A stretch of 21,085 nt of DNA from Bacteroidota bacterium (GTDB lineage Bacteria > Bacteroidota > Bacteroidia > Sphingobacteriales > Sphingobacteriaceae): positions 1 to 21,085 of the forward strand of contig JAEXHI010000007.1 of assembly GCA_023450085.1 (NCBI GenBank), read 5' to 3'. Position 1 is the first letter of the stretch. Every line of letters begins with the position of its first letter. The notes beneath the pieces were generated by a model that was not told where the DNA came from, did not search any database, and saw nothing but the letters and a program-made list of their open reading frames with translations. The position numbers and the translations under genes were made by a program. This document shows positions 1-7,861 of this stretch, piece by piece.

Positions 1-2950
1 CTTTCGCCGTAATGTTCGCCGCAGCTGTTGCGGTAGTATTAAAAGTATAATTTCCAGCATCGGTACCACTAATGTTAATACCTGTTACGTTTACTGGTTT
101 ATTGACACCCACATTTTTATTGTTGAAGGTAGCCGTTGTGTTGGTTAGGCTTAGTACGTCACTTGTTAAACGATCATCATTTAAACTTACTGCTGCATTA
201 GCATTACCATCATAAACCTTATTCGTAGCCGTAGCAGTAATGGTTAAAGCTTTTGGTGTAATGTTAGCCGTAGATGACGTGGTTGTATTAAAGGTATAGT
301 TTACTACACTTGCGCCGCCTACATTAATACCAGATACACTTACCAATTTGTTATTAGCCACATTCTTATTATCAAAAGTTGCACTAGTGAAGGTCAAGTT
401 CAGCACATCTCCGCTCACTCGGTTATCATTTAAACTTATAACCGCATTAGCATTACCATCATATTCCTTGTTATTTGTTGTAGCTGTAACCAATAGCGCT
501 TTTTTGCCTACTGTAAGGACTTGTACTTGATCCACTGCTGGCGTATAGCCAAGCCCACCTAGTTGGCTGGCCGTAATATTAGCGGTACCCACCCCAACGA
601 TATGCACTTTTCCTGCCACTATGGTAGCTACCGAGCTATTATCGGAACTATAACTAATGGTTAAACCCGAAGTTACTATAGCACCTGCATCAAAATCCGC
701 ATCGCCATAGGTTTTAGCCGCAATTACATTAAATGTAATAGTTTGTGGTGCTTTAGGTGTAGCGGTAACCTCGGTGCCATAAACACTTTCATTACCCTCC
801 TGATCTACCGCCTTTATACGATAATAGTAGGTAGTCCCATTCGTTATCGCCGTGTGCGTATAAGTAATCGCTGGAGCAGTTACCGTGGTGAGCAATGTAG
901 TTGGATTAGCACTTGTTCCCCAATAAATCTTGTAAGATGCTAAATCCACTTCTGTGTTTGCTGTCCAGCCCAACACATTCTGTCCGTTACCAGCCGTAGC
1001 TATCAAACCTCCAGGTACTGCCGGCGGCCCATCTACATAAATTGATTTCGTAACTGTACATAAATTGGCATCTGTAATGGTTACGGTATAAGTCCCTTCT
1101 GATAAACCTGTTGCCGTTGCTGCCGTACCTCCTGAGGGAGACCATAGGTACGTGTAGGGAGAAGTTCCCCCTGTAGCCGTTACAGTGGCTGATCCATTGG
1201 TACCTCCGTTAGCACTCACATTAGTTTTGACCACATTTGCCAAAATCACCGGTGGTGCTCCTACCTGAACAGCAGCCAATGTATTTGTAGCATTTTCGCC
1301 AAGTCCCGCCACGTACACTGAAATGTAATAATTTCTAGGTGTATTCGACGCATTTAGCCCGCTTATAGTCAGCACCCCAGTGGTTGTGTTTTTGGAATAC
1401 GTGATGCCGGTATGCCCAGAGAATCCGGTGTTGATTTCTTGTGTTTTTGATTGGTCAGTATAATATTTAAAAACGCCGCCTGTTAAAGCTGTTGTAGGTG
1501 CTAATACGGCTACTCCTGCACAGGAGGTATTTACGTTTGCATTTATGGTAATATCGGAAGCTACCGGCAAAGGATTTATGGTTACAGCAATTGGAACTCT
1601 TTCCGACAATCTTGTACATCCGATTTGACGGGTAGCCACGTAAAAAATGTTGGAAGCTGTGACATTCGAAACCACGTGGGTTTGATTGTAAGCTGTAGTA
1701 GCTATAGCACTTCCCGTAAGGCTATTAAACCATACCAATTCGTTTGTTGATGATGCTGTTGCCGACAAGGTAACCGATTGGCCACTATTGATCGTAATAC
1801 TCGCTGTAGTTACGGTTGGTTTGTCCGGCGATCTATATATATCGAATATTTTAACGGTTTTGGCTAAATTGAGCTGTACCAAAGACGATATGGTCACTTT
1901 CACCCTATCAAAAGACTCGCCTGGACTAAACGCGACATCCGTTTTTTGGCCTGAACTGAGTAATCCCAACACATCAAGATTGAGCAAAGATCCTAATCCT
2001 GTAGAATAGACCACATCTGTTCCTTTCAACGCCTCAATTTTAATCCCATCAGCAACTCCTAAATTAAGTATCGACGGATCGTCCAGTTGCAACACAAGAT
2101 GTAATTGGTCATTTGCACCAGAAGGTACTGCAAAATAGGCAGTTTGACTAATCGTTCCTGCAACAGTTAACGCACCCATACTTACCTGTGAAAAGGTGGT
2201 ATTACTATTGTCTATTGCTAGATTAGGATTGGCAACTCCTGCACCACCCACCCCCAAAATATCCACTGTACCGCCCGTACCATCATATGAAGTAGCAAAA
2301 GCTGGATTACAAACATCATTTCCCGAGAAATAGAAAGCACTGTAAACTCGCATCGTATTAATAGTACCCAACAATAAAGTATTGGTATAATCTTCTATTT
2401 CAATGCTATTATAGGCAACACTTGGGGTAATTGCGATATAATAACTCCCATTTACATCATATACCAGCCTCGCGTTTTCGTTAGCAAAACCGTTAGTGGA
2501 TGAAGCTGTAAAAACCGGTGTTGCATTACCTGTTTCCTTAGCGCGAACCTGAAAATAATGATTTCCAAGGGCTATGGTTCCGGTTAGGTTAGCCAATGCG
2601 TTTCCTAACCCACCCCCTAAAAGGGTATTCAACAATGTCGGATCGGTTTGAATCCTCACATAGGATGTTGTTCCTGCAGGAACCGTTGAAGGAAATCCCA
2701 ATTCAATTCTTCCGGTATAAGAGCCAAGGTTAATGGCTATACCACCATAAGATTCCAGAGTCGAATAGTCGGTTGTACTCACCGACACCGCATTGCCTGG
2801 CGCCGCCACATGGCTATTGTTTCCAAGCAATTGATTGGCGTACACATAACTTACCTGTGCATGGGAGTCGATGTGGGCGAATAAGAAAAATGCAAAAAAG
2901 AGCAAATAGAGCTTTTTAAAGCATCTTTTCGAGGTAACATTACAATTCAT
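1..2950 (-). CDS. Large secreted adhesin-like repeat protein, N-terminal 983 codons (3' end outside window)
   Basis: Reading the minus strand from ATG 2950, the frame stays open for 983 codons to the window edge, so this is the 5' part of a longer gene. Residues 1-31 are a Sec signal peptide (basic start, hydrophobic run, cleavage near SHAQ). Residues 33-370 are beta-rich and not clearly assigned. Then come an Ig-like domain of the CHU_C-associated type (about 377-461), a SprB-type repeat (about 573-637, GGTSPYTYLW followed by GLSEGTYTVTITD), a fibronectin type III domain (about 641-733, ending near YYYRIKAVDQEGNE), an MBG/Ig-like unit starting KTYGD (about 736-810), and two YDG repeats (YDG at 830 and 913, period 83 residues). 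Family knowledge: such proteins are cell-surface or secreted, usually through type IX secretion with a C-terminal sorting domain, which here would lie outside the window. Adhesion is inferred; no catalytic domain is visible. Confidence 0.85.
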   Translation of the reverse strand, partial: MNCNVTSKRCFKKLYLLFFAFFLFAHIDSHAQVSYVYANQLLGNNSHVAAPGNAVSVSTTDYSTLESYGGIAINLGSYTGRIELGFPSTVPAGTTSYVRIQTDPTLLNTLLGGGLGNALANLTGTIALGNHYFQVRAKETGNATPVFTASSTNGFANENARLVYDVNGSYYIAITPSVAYNSIEIEDYTNTLLLGTINTMRVYSAFYFSGNDVCNPAFATSYDGTGGTVDILGVGGAGVANPNLAIDNSNTTFSQVSMGALTVAGTISQTAYFAVPSGANDQLHLVLQLDDPSILNLGVADGIKIEALKGTDVVYSTGLGSLLNLDVLGLLSSGQKTDVAFSPGESFDRVKVTISSLVQLNLAKTVKIFDIYRSPDKPTVTTASITINSGQSVTLSATASSTNELVWFNSLTGSAIATTAYNQTHVVSNVTASNIFYVATRQIGCTRLSERVPIAVTINPLPVASDITINANVNTSCAGVAVLAPTTALTGGVFKYYTDQSKTQEINTGFSGHTGITYSKNTTTGVLTISGLNASNTPRNYYISVYVAGLGENATNTLAAVQVGAPPVILANVVKTNVSANGGTNGSATVTATGGTSPYTYLWSPSGGTAATATGLSEGTYTVTITDANLCTVTKSIYVDGPPAVPGGLIATAGNGQNVLGWTANTEVDLASYKIYWGTSANPTTLLTTVTAPAITYTHTAITNGTTYYYRIKAVDQEGNESVYGTEVTATPKAPQTITFNVIAAKTYGDADFDAGAIVTSGLTISYSSDNSSVATIVAGKVHIVGVGTANITASQLGGLGYTPAVDQVQVLTVGKKALLVTATTNNKEYDGNANAVISLNDNRVSGDVLNLTFTSATFDNKNVANNKLVSVSGINVGGASVVNYTFNTTTSSTANITPKALTITATATNKVYDGNANAAVSLNDDRLTSDVLSLTNTTATFNNKNVGVNKPVNVTGINISGTDAGNYTFNTTATAAANITAK
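4..507 (-). repeat. Two tandem 249-bp YDG repeats inside the adhesin gene
   Basis: The adhesin reading frame ends in the window with two consecutive 83-codon units. A 20-base stretch is identical at 195-214 and 444-463, exactly 249 bases apart, and both units share the protein pattern T-A-T-x-x-N-K-x-YDGNANA. The second unit ends at the window edge, so the array may continue. Confidence 0.8.
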
Positions 2951-3402
2951 AAACAATAGTTTTAAATTAGCGTAAGCTCGAATCACCCAACTTGAAATCT
3001 ACAATAGAAAATCCCTAGACGCTTAATAAGCATATTTCTATCATACCTTTTACCAGAATAGACATTATAGGAAATCGATATGATTGCTTACTTTTTGCTT
3101 CAGGAAATTTCGTTTATGAGAGAGAGCAGGAATTTGAGCGTTAATATTTAAAATGGTTATTTAGCTCAAATTTTGTTAAAAAAAAAAGAAAAACAAAAAA
3201 ATATTAGAGAAACAGGTTGATATTGAACAAGTCATTACAAAACATTCCTCTTTAAAACTTACCCGCTCTAGGCCTTCTGCGTAAAAAAACAAAGAATAAT
3301 CGCTTGTTTATACTAAAACAGAAAAGGAAGTAAACATTCTTAAGGCTATACGATTGAATAAAAATATTTGCACACATGTACATCCCAGATAGACAAGGCA
3401 AT
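2951..3402. other. AT-rich intergenic region, no gene seen
   Basis: This is the region between the adhesin start codon and the tRNA-Pro terminator. It is very A/T-rich with A-runs near 3178-3200. No open frame with a credible protein was found on either strand. A TAATTTAA sequence (2969-2962, minus) lies so close to the adhesin ATG that it is not a convincing -7 box. I see no other structure in it. Confidence 0.5.
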
Positions 3403-3435
3403 AAAAAACCCCCTAAATATTTGATATCTAGAGGG
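3403..3435 (-). terminator. Intrinsic terminator of tRNA-Pro
   Basis: On the minus strand, the 12-base arm 3435-3424 (CCCTCTAGATAT) pairs with 3420-3409 (ATATTTAGGGGG) through two G-U wobbles, with a 3-base loop, and is followed at once by six T (3408-3403). It lies 24 bases past the tRNA 3' end. Confidence 0.85.
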
Positions 3436-3458
3436 TCATGACACATAAACTGCATCTG

Positions 3459-3532
3459 TCGGGGTGGCAGGATTCGAACCTACGACCTCCACATCCCAAA
3501 TGTGGCGCGATACCGGGCTACGCTACACCCCG
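3459..3532 (-). tRNA. tRNA-Pro (anticodon TGG)
   Basis: This is a 74-base cloverleaf on the minus strand. The acceptor stem CGGGGTG (3532-3526) pairs with CACCCCG (3466-3460), with C1-G72 as is usual for bacterial tRNA-Pro and discriminator A at 3459. The anticodon stem CCACA/TGTGG encloses the loop TTTGGGA with anticodon TGG. The T loop is TTCGAAT. The 3' CCA is not encoded (the next bases are CAG), so it must be added by CCA-transferase. TGG can read all four proline codons when U34 is suitably modified. The gene appears to be a single transcription unit, with its own promoter and terminator. Confidence 0.95.
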
Positions 3533-3588
3533 ATGGTGGTATCACCTTTTTTCTTGTCATTTAACCCGAGGATTTCCTGACGAGGCTG

Positions 3589-3619
3589 CAAAGATAAACA
3601 TTTTAAGACACGATGCAAA
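3589..3619 (-). promoter_or_regulatory. Bacteroidetes-type promoter of tRNA-Pro
   Basis: On the minus strand, TTTG (3619-3616) is followed by a 19-base spacer and TATCTTTG (3596-3589), a full match to the Bacteroidetes consensus TTTG-N19-TAnnTTTG. Transcription should begin near 3582, giving a leader of about 50 bases to be trimmed before the tRNA 5' end. The promoter lies just after the stop of the FMN reductase gene, so the tRNA does not depend on read-through from it. Confidence 0.75.
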
Positions 3620-3662
3620 CGATTTTAAAAAATGTTTTAATTATCTGCCTCAAAAAATAACA

Positions 3663-4223
3663 TTAAGCCTCTGCTGCCTGCTTCGCTTTGATCCAATATA
3701 GCAACTCGTTAATGAAAACACCTGCTTTCTTATCCATCGCTTCAGCATCAGCAGGCACCCCCTCTTCGTTAAAGGTCTTATCAATAGTAGGCACTGGAAA
3801 CATGGCTGGAACCGTTAAAGCACCTATCTTCCACAAACTGAATTGCAATGAAGTAATCACCTGTGAACCACCAAAAGCGCCCGCCGAAACGGTGGCAATA
3901 GCTACCGGCTTACGTTTCCACTCGGCATACAATAAATCAATCACATTCTTTAAGCTTGCTGGATAACCGCCGTTATACTCTGGGGTTACAATGATCACAC
4001 CTGTGGCTTCTTCAATCTGCTTGGCAAACGACAACATTTTGTCCGTCGGATTTTCAATAAAGCGCAATCTTTCCTCAAAAAGAGGAAAATCATAAGCATC
4101 TAAATCTAAGATGGTAACTTCCCCTAGTTGTCTTTCTTCTAAATAGCGTTTAAAGTACAAAGCAAGACTATGACTTTTACGACCTCTTCTAACGCTCGCG
4201 GAGATAATGGCAATTTTCGACAT
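3663..4223 (-). CDS. NADPH-dependent FMN reductase family protein
   Basis: This 186-residue flavodoxin-fold protein is full length for the family. The N-terminal phosphate-binding loop (residues 8-17, with SASVRRGR and S17) follows a hydrophobic beta strand. The diagnostic PEYNGGYPASLKNVIDLL motif starts at 81, and SAGAFGG (113-119) forms the second flavin-contacting loop. Members transfer electrons from NAD(P)H to FMN and onward to quinones, azo dyes or chromate in the cytoplasm; the true substrate cannot be read from the sequence. ATG 4223 is the only start that keeps the whole first beta strand. It lies 64 bases downstream of the ABC permease stop on the same strand, so co-transcription with the exporter is possible but unproven. 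Confidence 0.88.
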   Translation of the reverse strand: MSKIAIISASVRRGRKSHSLALYFKRYLEERQLGEVTILDLDAYDFPLFEERLRFIENPTDKMLSFAKQIEEATGVIIVTPEYNGGYPASLKNVIDLLYAEWKRKPVAIATVSAGAFGGSQVITSLQFSLWKIGALTVPAMFPVPTIDKTFNEEGVPADAEAMDKKAGVFINELLYWIKAKQAAEA

Positions 4224-4287
4224 TTGATTTTAAATTAACAGTAGACAGCTAATTTAACCAAATATCCTGTGGGTTGTTTGATAAAAA

Positions 4288-5379
4288 TTACTCCCACTTA
4301 AAAGTTTTTACCGCAACCGCATAAATTCCGATTCCCCAAAGCAACATGATCAATATTTGTTGTCTTACATCCCAAAGGTTAGCTCCTTCAAAAGCCACTT
4401 TACGCATAGCATCATTTAAATAAGTTAAAGGTAAGGCCCTACTGATTGGCTGTAACCATGCTGGAAATGCATTAATGGAAAAGAAAGTGCCCGACAATAA
4501 AAACTGTGGCAAGGTAATGATATTGGAAATGGGTGGAATAGTACTCTCGCTTTTAGCCAAACCAGATACCACAAAACCGAAGCCCATAAACACGATCACT
4601 CCAATAGTAGCCAACACCAACATATTGAGCACCGTGAGTGCCCCATTGATCAACGTGAACTGGAAGCAGAAGTGTCCGATAAGGATGATGAATAAAGCAC
4701 CTAACAATGCAAAGCCAATACGGGCAATTGCTTCACCCAAAACTATACTCGAGCGTCTAACAGGCGTAGCAAAAAAGCGTTTAATCACCAAGTTCTGCCT
4801 CAAGGCAAAAAAGATAAATGCCGTACCAAACACCCCTGTACTCAATAACGAAAAGCCTAACTGTCCGGGCAAAATAAAATCAATGGTGCGGTGCAATCGA
4901 CCAGTAATGGTTGTAGCCCTAATTTCGGTAACTGCTGGTTTTTGGTTCACCGTGTTCAATTGCTGAGCAATGTCATTCAATACCGAGCGCAGCACATTGC
5001 CATTAGTTAAAGACGCCGAAGTGTATTTTACATTGGTATAATAAGCAGGCAAACCGTTAGGGTTTTTCTCTACACTGATTAGTGCATCGTAGGCTCCTTT
5101 TTCTAAGCTTTTATCAATGTTTTCTTGTGTATCATTTTTCGTTAAACGAATCACGCTCGTTTTTTCTAAAGCGACAATCACCGGATTGTTCAAATCAGAG
5201 CCAGGTGCTACGGCAACATCCAGCTTAATTCCGCCGCCACCAATAAAACCAAATACGATAATGAATATCAAAGGGAAAGCGAGTGTAAAAATCACCGCCG
5301 AAGGACTACGTGTAATAGACCTGAAACTTGCTTTGGCCAATGCCAAGGTAGCTTTTGTATGATTGTAAGGTTGGGACAT
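4288..5379 (-). CDS. ABC-2 type transporter permease
   Basis: This 363-residue inner-membrane permease has the ABC-2/YhgE-like layout: a cytoplasmic N-terminus, first membrane segment at about 29-49, a polar extracytoplasmic domain at about 50-165, then five hydrophobic segments, the last near 343-358. The stretch NIITLPQFLLSGTFF near the fourth segment is typical of ABC-2 permeases of drug, lipid or polysaccharide exporters. It pairs with the ATPase encoded 54 bases upstream. As a half-size permease it should form a dimer with two ATPase copies. The substrate is unknown; relatives are annotated as multidrug exporters, but that is family transfer only. Confidence 0.88.
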   Translation of the reverse strand: MSQPYNHTKATLALAKASFRSITRSPSAVIFTLAFPLIFIIVFGFIGGGGIKLDVAVAPGSDLNNPVIVALEKTSVIRLTKNDTQENIDKSLEKGAYDALISVEKNPNGLPAYYTNVKYTSASLTNGNVLRSVLNDIAQQLNTVNQKPAVTEIRATTITGRLHRTIDFILPGQLGFSLLSTGVFGTAFIFFALRQNLVIKRFFATPVRRSSIVLGEAIARIGFALLGALFIILIGHFCFQFTLINGALTVLNMLVLATIGVIVFMGFGFVVSGLAKSESTIPPISNIITLPQFLLSGTFFSINAFPAWLQPISRALPLTYLNDAMRKVAFEGANLWDVRQQILIMLLWGIGIYAVAVKTFKWE

Positions 5380-5420
5380 ATCCTATTTTAACTTTTTACT
5401 TTAAACTTTTTACTATTAAC
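5380..5420. repeat. Degenerate TTTTTACTTTAAAC-type simple repeat
   Basis: The gap between the ATPase and permease genes is filled by an imperfect repeat of the unit ACTTTTTACTTTAA. A related run (AAAAGTTAAAAGTTAAAAG) occurs in the opposite orientation near 18032-18051. Confidence 0.5.
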
Positions 5421-5433
5421 GCTCCGCTTATTC

Positions 5434-6198
5434 TTATTCTCTCCACTCTTTGCCGGTAAGGCTAATGAAAACATCTTCCAAATTTGCAGCTTTCACTTCT
5501 TTCTTGCGTTCAAAACCGCTGGCAATTAAATTATCAATCAGTTTGTCGGGCGTATCCAAGGCAATAATTTTTCCAGCTTCTACAAAGGCTACCCTATCGC
5601 ACAGCTGCTCTGCCTCGTCCATATAGTGGGTGGTTAACACCACGGTAGTGCCACTGTTACGAATTTCACTAATCAAGTCCCATAAATTTCTACGAGCTTG
5701 TGGATCTAGTCCCGTGGTAGGTTCATCCAAAAAGATAATCTTTGGCGAATTAATGAGTGTAGTAGCAATAGAAAAACGCTGTTTCTGTCCACCAGAAAGT
5801 TCTTTGTATTTCGCTTTAGCTTTATCCTGTAAGTTAACCTTGGCCAACATTTCCATTGGGCTAATATTGGTTCCATACAAGCCTGCAAAAAGTTCCAACA
5901 GCTCTACCAAATTCAAATTAGGATAGTAACCTGCGGCTTGCAGTTGTACTCCAATAATCTGCTTAATGGCACTCGCATTGGTATCAATGTTCAAACCATC
6001 AACAGTTACCTCACCACTGGTTTTGCTACGCAAGGTCTCTATAATTTCCAAAGTGGTAGTTTTACCAGCACCATTAGGACCTAGCAAACCAAATATTTCG
6101 TTTTCATAAACCTCAAACGAAAGCCCTTGCACCGCTTTGAAGTCGTCGTAATGCTTTACTAAATTGCTTACGCTAATAATTGCTTTTCTGTCTGTCAT
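5434..6198 (-). CDS. ABC transporter ATP-binding protein
   Basis: This 254-residue cytoplasmic ATPase powers the permease encoded just downstream. Walker A GPNGAGKT is at 40-47, the Q-loop Q85/Q87 region GVQLQAAG at 83-90, signature LSGGQKQR at 134-141, Walker B IIFLDEP at 154-160 followed by the D-loop GLDP, and the H-loop histidine at 191 (LTTHYMDEAEQ). The wording of these motifs is that of the CcmA/DrrA-like subfamily that works with ABC-2 permeases. The C-terminal tail ends NLEDVFISLTGKEWRE, the usual ending of this subfamily. Start ATG 6198 gives a normal length. ATPase then permease is the usual gene order for a two-gene exporter. Confidence 0.92.
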   Translation of the reverse strand: MTDRKAIISVSNLVKHYDDFKAVQGLSFEVYENEIFGLLGPNGAGKTTTLEIIETLRSKTSGEVTVDGLNIDTNASAIKQIIGVQLQAAGYYPNLNLVELLELFAGLYGTNISPMEMLAKVNLQDKAKAKYKELSGGQKQRFSIATTLINSPKIIFLDEPTTGLDPQARRNLWDLISEIRNSGTTVVLTTHYMDEAEQLCDRVAFVEAGKIIALDTPDKLIDNLIASGFERKKEVKAANLEDVFISLTGKEWRE

Positions 6199-6289
6199 CA
6201 GTATAAAAGTAAGAAGCTTGGATTAAACCTTAAATGTTTTTCCGCTAATTGGAATAATTATGAGGATGAAATGATGAATTAACTCGGTG

Positions 6290-6325
6290 ATTGGTTGATT
6301 TGTTTTTTGGTTGGTTAGTTGTTTA
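6290..6325. repeat. TTGGTTGGTT-type simple repeat
   Basis: An imperfect run of TTGGTTGATT/TTGGTTGGTTAGTT units lies between carA and the ABC exporter. Related runs lie at 7716-7755 and, in reverse complement, at 18150-18183. Confidence 0.55.
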
Positions 6326-6341
6326 GGAAACTCCTTCAAAC

Positions 6342-6372
6342 TAAAAAGGATGCTTGCTTCAACAAACATCCT
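6342..6372 (-). terminator. Intrinsic terminator of carA
   Basis: On the minus strand, AGGATGTTTG (6372-6363) pairs with CAAGCATCCT (6356-6347) through one G-U wobble, with a 6-base loop, and runs directly into five T. It lies about 58 bases after the carA stop codon. Confidence 0.75.
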
Positions 6373-6430
6373 CTTATTATTGATATGGTAAAGACCTTAT
6401 ACCTTCGGCCTTCTACCCTTTAACCTCTTC

Positions 6431-7543
6431 TTACCAAACTAAATCGCCCTTGATCATGCTTAAAAAGTCATCAAAAAGGTAACGAGAATCGTGTGGACCT
6501 GGTGAACTCTCAGGGTGGTACTGTACTGAGAAAGCTTTTTTGCCTTTCACACGGATACCTTCAATCGAGTCATCGTTCAAGTTAACATGTGTAATTTCAA
6601 CTTTGTCCGAATTTTTAACCTCTTCAGGAATTACACCAAAACCGTGGTTTTGAGAAGTAACCTCGCAGTGGTTTTTAATGATATTTTTTACAGGATGGTT
6701 TAAACCACGGTGACCGTTAAACATTTTCATGGTACCAATACCGTTAGCCTCAGCCAACAATTGGTGTCCTAAACAAATACCAAACATTGGTTTATCTGCA
6801 GCCAAAATTGCTTTCACTGTTTCAATCGCATAAGGCATCGCACTAGGATCGCCAGGGCCGTTAGAGATAAAGTAGCCATCAGCACCCCAAGTATTCATTT
6901 CTTCGAAAGTAGTTTTAGCAGGGAATACCTTTACGTAAATCGCTCTGTCGTCAAAATTGCGAAGAATGTTCTTTTTAATACCCAAATCCAAAGCAGCCAC
7001 TTTAATCGGTGCATCTGGGTTACCATAATAGTAAGGCTCCTTGGTAGAAACTACCGACGAAAGCTCCAAACCATCCATTGGCGGCACCTCTTCCAATTTC
7101 TTTCTCAACTCTTGCAAGTCAGTAATTTCCGAAGAAATGATGGCATTCATTGCACCCTTGTTACGGATATGACGTACCAAAGCACGTGTATCAATATCAG
7201 AAATACCTACTATGTTTTCACTCTCGAAATTATCTTGGATTGACTCCGTAGCTTGCTTTCTTGAATAGTTGATGTTGTAATTTTTACAAACCAAACCCGC
7301 AATTTTAATTCCGTCAGATTCTATCTCATCACGGTGCATACCATAGTTACCAATATGTGCATTGGTGGTTACCATAATTTGTCCGAAATAAGAAGGATCC
7401 GTGAAAACTTCCTGATAACCTGTCATACCTGTGTTGAAACAGATCTCACCAGTAGTAGTTCCTATTTTTCCAGCAGCCTTGCCATAAAAAACGGTGCCAT
7501 CGGCCAATAACAAAATCGCTGGTAACTTAGTGTAGTTAGTCAT
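6431..7543 (-). CDS. carA: Carbamoyl-phosphate synthase small (glutaminase) subunit
   Basis: This 370-residue protein is the usual length for CarA. It hydrolyses glutamine and passes ammonia to CarB, which makes carbamoyl phosphate for pyrimidine and arginine synthesis in the cytoplasm. The N-terminal CPSase small-chain domain (about 8-140) contains GMTGYQEVFTDPSYFGQ at 39-55. The C-terminal class I glutamine amidotransferase domain starts near 180 and carries the nucleophile C257 in FGICLGHQ and the pair H343/E345 in QYHPESS, so the catalytic triad is complete. carB is not in the window. The gene is divergent from panB, has a long leader (about 110 bases) behind a plausible promoter and its own terminator, and so looks monocistronic. 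Confidence 0.96.
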   Translation of the reverse strand: MTNYTKLPAILLLADGTVFYGKAAGKIGTTTGEICFNTGMTGYQEVFTDPSYFGQIMVTTNAHIGNYGMHRDEIESDGIKIAGLVCKNYNINYSRKQATESIQDNFESENIVGISDIDTRALVRHIRNKGAMNAIISSEITDLQELRKKLEEVPPMDGLELSSVVSTKEPYYYGNPDAPIKVAALDLGIKKNILRNFDDRAIYVKVFPAKTTFEEMNTWGADGYFISNGPGDPSAMPYAIETVKAILAADKPMFGICLGHQLLAEANGIGTMKMFNGHRGLNHPVKNIIKNHCEVTSQNHGFGVIPEEVKNSDKVEITHVNLNDDSIEGIRVKGKKAFSVQYHPESSPGPHDSRYLFDDFLSMIKGDLVW

Positions 7544-7587
7544 TTAAATTACAATAAAAATTGGGGATAAAAAAAGACAATAAAGAA

Positions 7588-7649
7588 AGAGAGTTTTTAA
7601 CGGACAAGCCGCTTTTCCTAGATGATAAAACCTTCTGTTTGAACTCTCT
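7588..7649 (-). promoter_or_regulatory. Structured carA leader, possible attenuator
   Basis: The predicted carA 5' leader contains two perfectly complementary 8-base arms, AGAGAGTT (7649-7642) and AACTCTCT (7595-7588), enclosing a smaller hairpin at 7618-7602 (GGA/TCC and AAG/CTT with one mismatch, CGG loop). A T-rich stretch with seven consecutive T follows, before the ATG. The arrangement would allow attenuation, but nothing proves that it occurs. Confidence 0.35.
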
Positions 7650-7661
7650 CATTTCGGAGTA

Positions 7662-7693
7662 CAAAGGTATATCTTTTACATGGTTTTTTTCAA
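7662..7693 (-). promoter_or_regulatory. Putative promoter of carA
   Basis: On the minus strand, TTG (7693-7691) is followed by 21 bases and TACCTTTG (7669-7662), a full match to the Bacteroidetes -7 box. The predicted start near 7655 leaves a leader of about 110 bases before the carA ATG. Confidence 0.55.
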
Positions 7694-7715
7694 GATTTTT
7701 TTCAAAAAATTTAGT

Positions 7716-7820
7716 AGCTGGCTGGTTTTTTAGTCGGTTGGTTTTTTGGTATAGCTAGCATTTACACTAAAAACTCATCAAATTGTTATTCTTTGTTCTT
7801 TAATCCTTGTTCTTTATTCC
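7716..7820. repeat. Composite simple repeat: GGTTGGTT block then TTCTTTGTTCTTT block
   Basis: Between carA and panB a GGCTGGTTTTTT/GGTTGGTTTTTTGG block (7716-7755) is followed about 35 bases later by a pyrimidine block of TTCTTTGTTC and CCTTGTTC units (7786-7820). The same two blocks, in the same relative order, occur on the other strand at 18030-18183. Confidence 0.55.
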
Positions 7821-7833
7821 AAATAATAAACCC

Positions 7834-7841
7834 TAATTTTG
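7834..7841 (+). promoter_or_regulatory. Putative -7 box of panB
   Basis: TAATTTTG matches TAnnTTTG exactly and lies 20 bases before the panB ATG. The -33 element is weak: the nearest TTG (7807) is 24 bases away. The A-rich segment that follows (AAAACAAAAATC) would be the whole leader. Confidence 0.42.
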
Positions 7842-7861
7842 TGTGCACTAAAACAAAAATC

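Noticed and set aside
1..507. The 249-base periodic repeats as a CRISPR or intergenic repeat array
   Set aside because: They are in frame, with a period of exactly 83 codons, and encode YDG protein repeats.
2962..2990. TTG-N18-TAATTTAA as a promoter for the adhesin gene
   Set aside because: The -7 box would place the transcription start within about 5 bases of the ATG and it lacks the final TTTG.
3459..3532. tRNA-Pro as an integration site for a mobile element
   Set aside because: No integrase, no direct repeat of the tRNA 3' end and no cargo-like genes are seen on either side.
3438..3701. 87-codon open frame on the plus strand
   Set aside because: It reads through the antisense of tRNA-Pro, its promoter and the reductase 3' end; no protein-like features.
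4475..4966. 163-codon open frame on the plus strand
   Set aside because: It is the antisense of the ABC permease, which has clear family motifs on the other strand.
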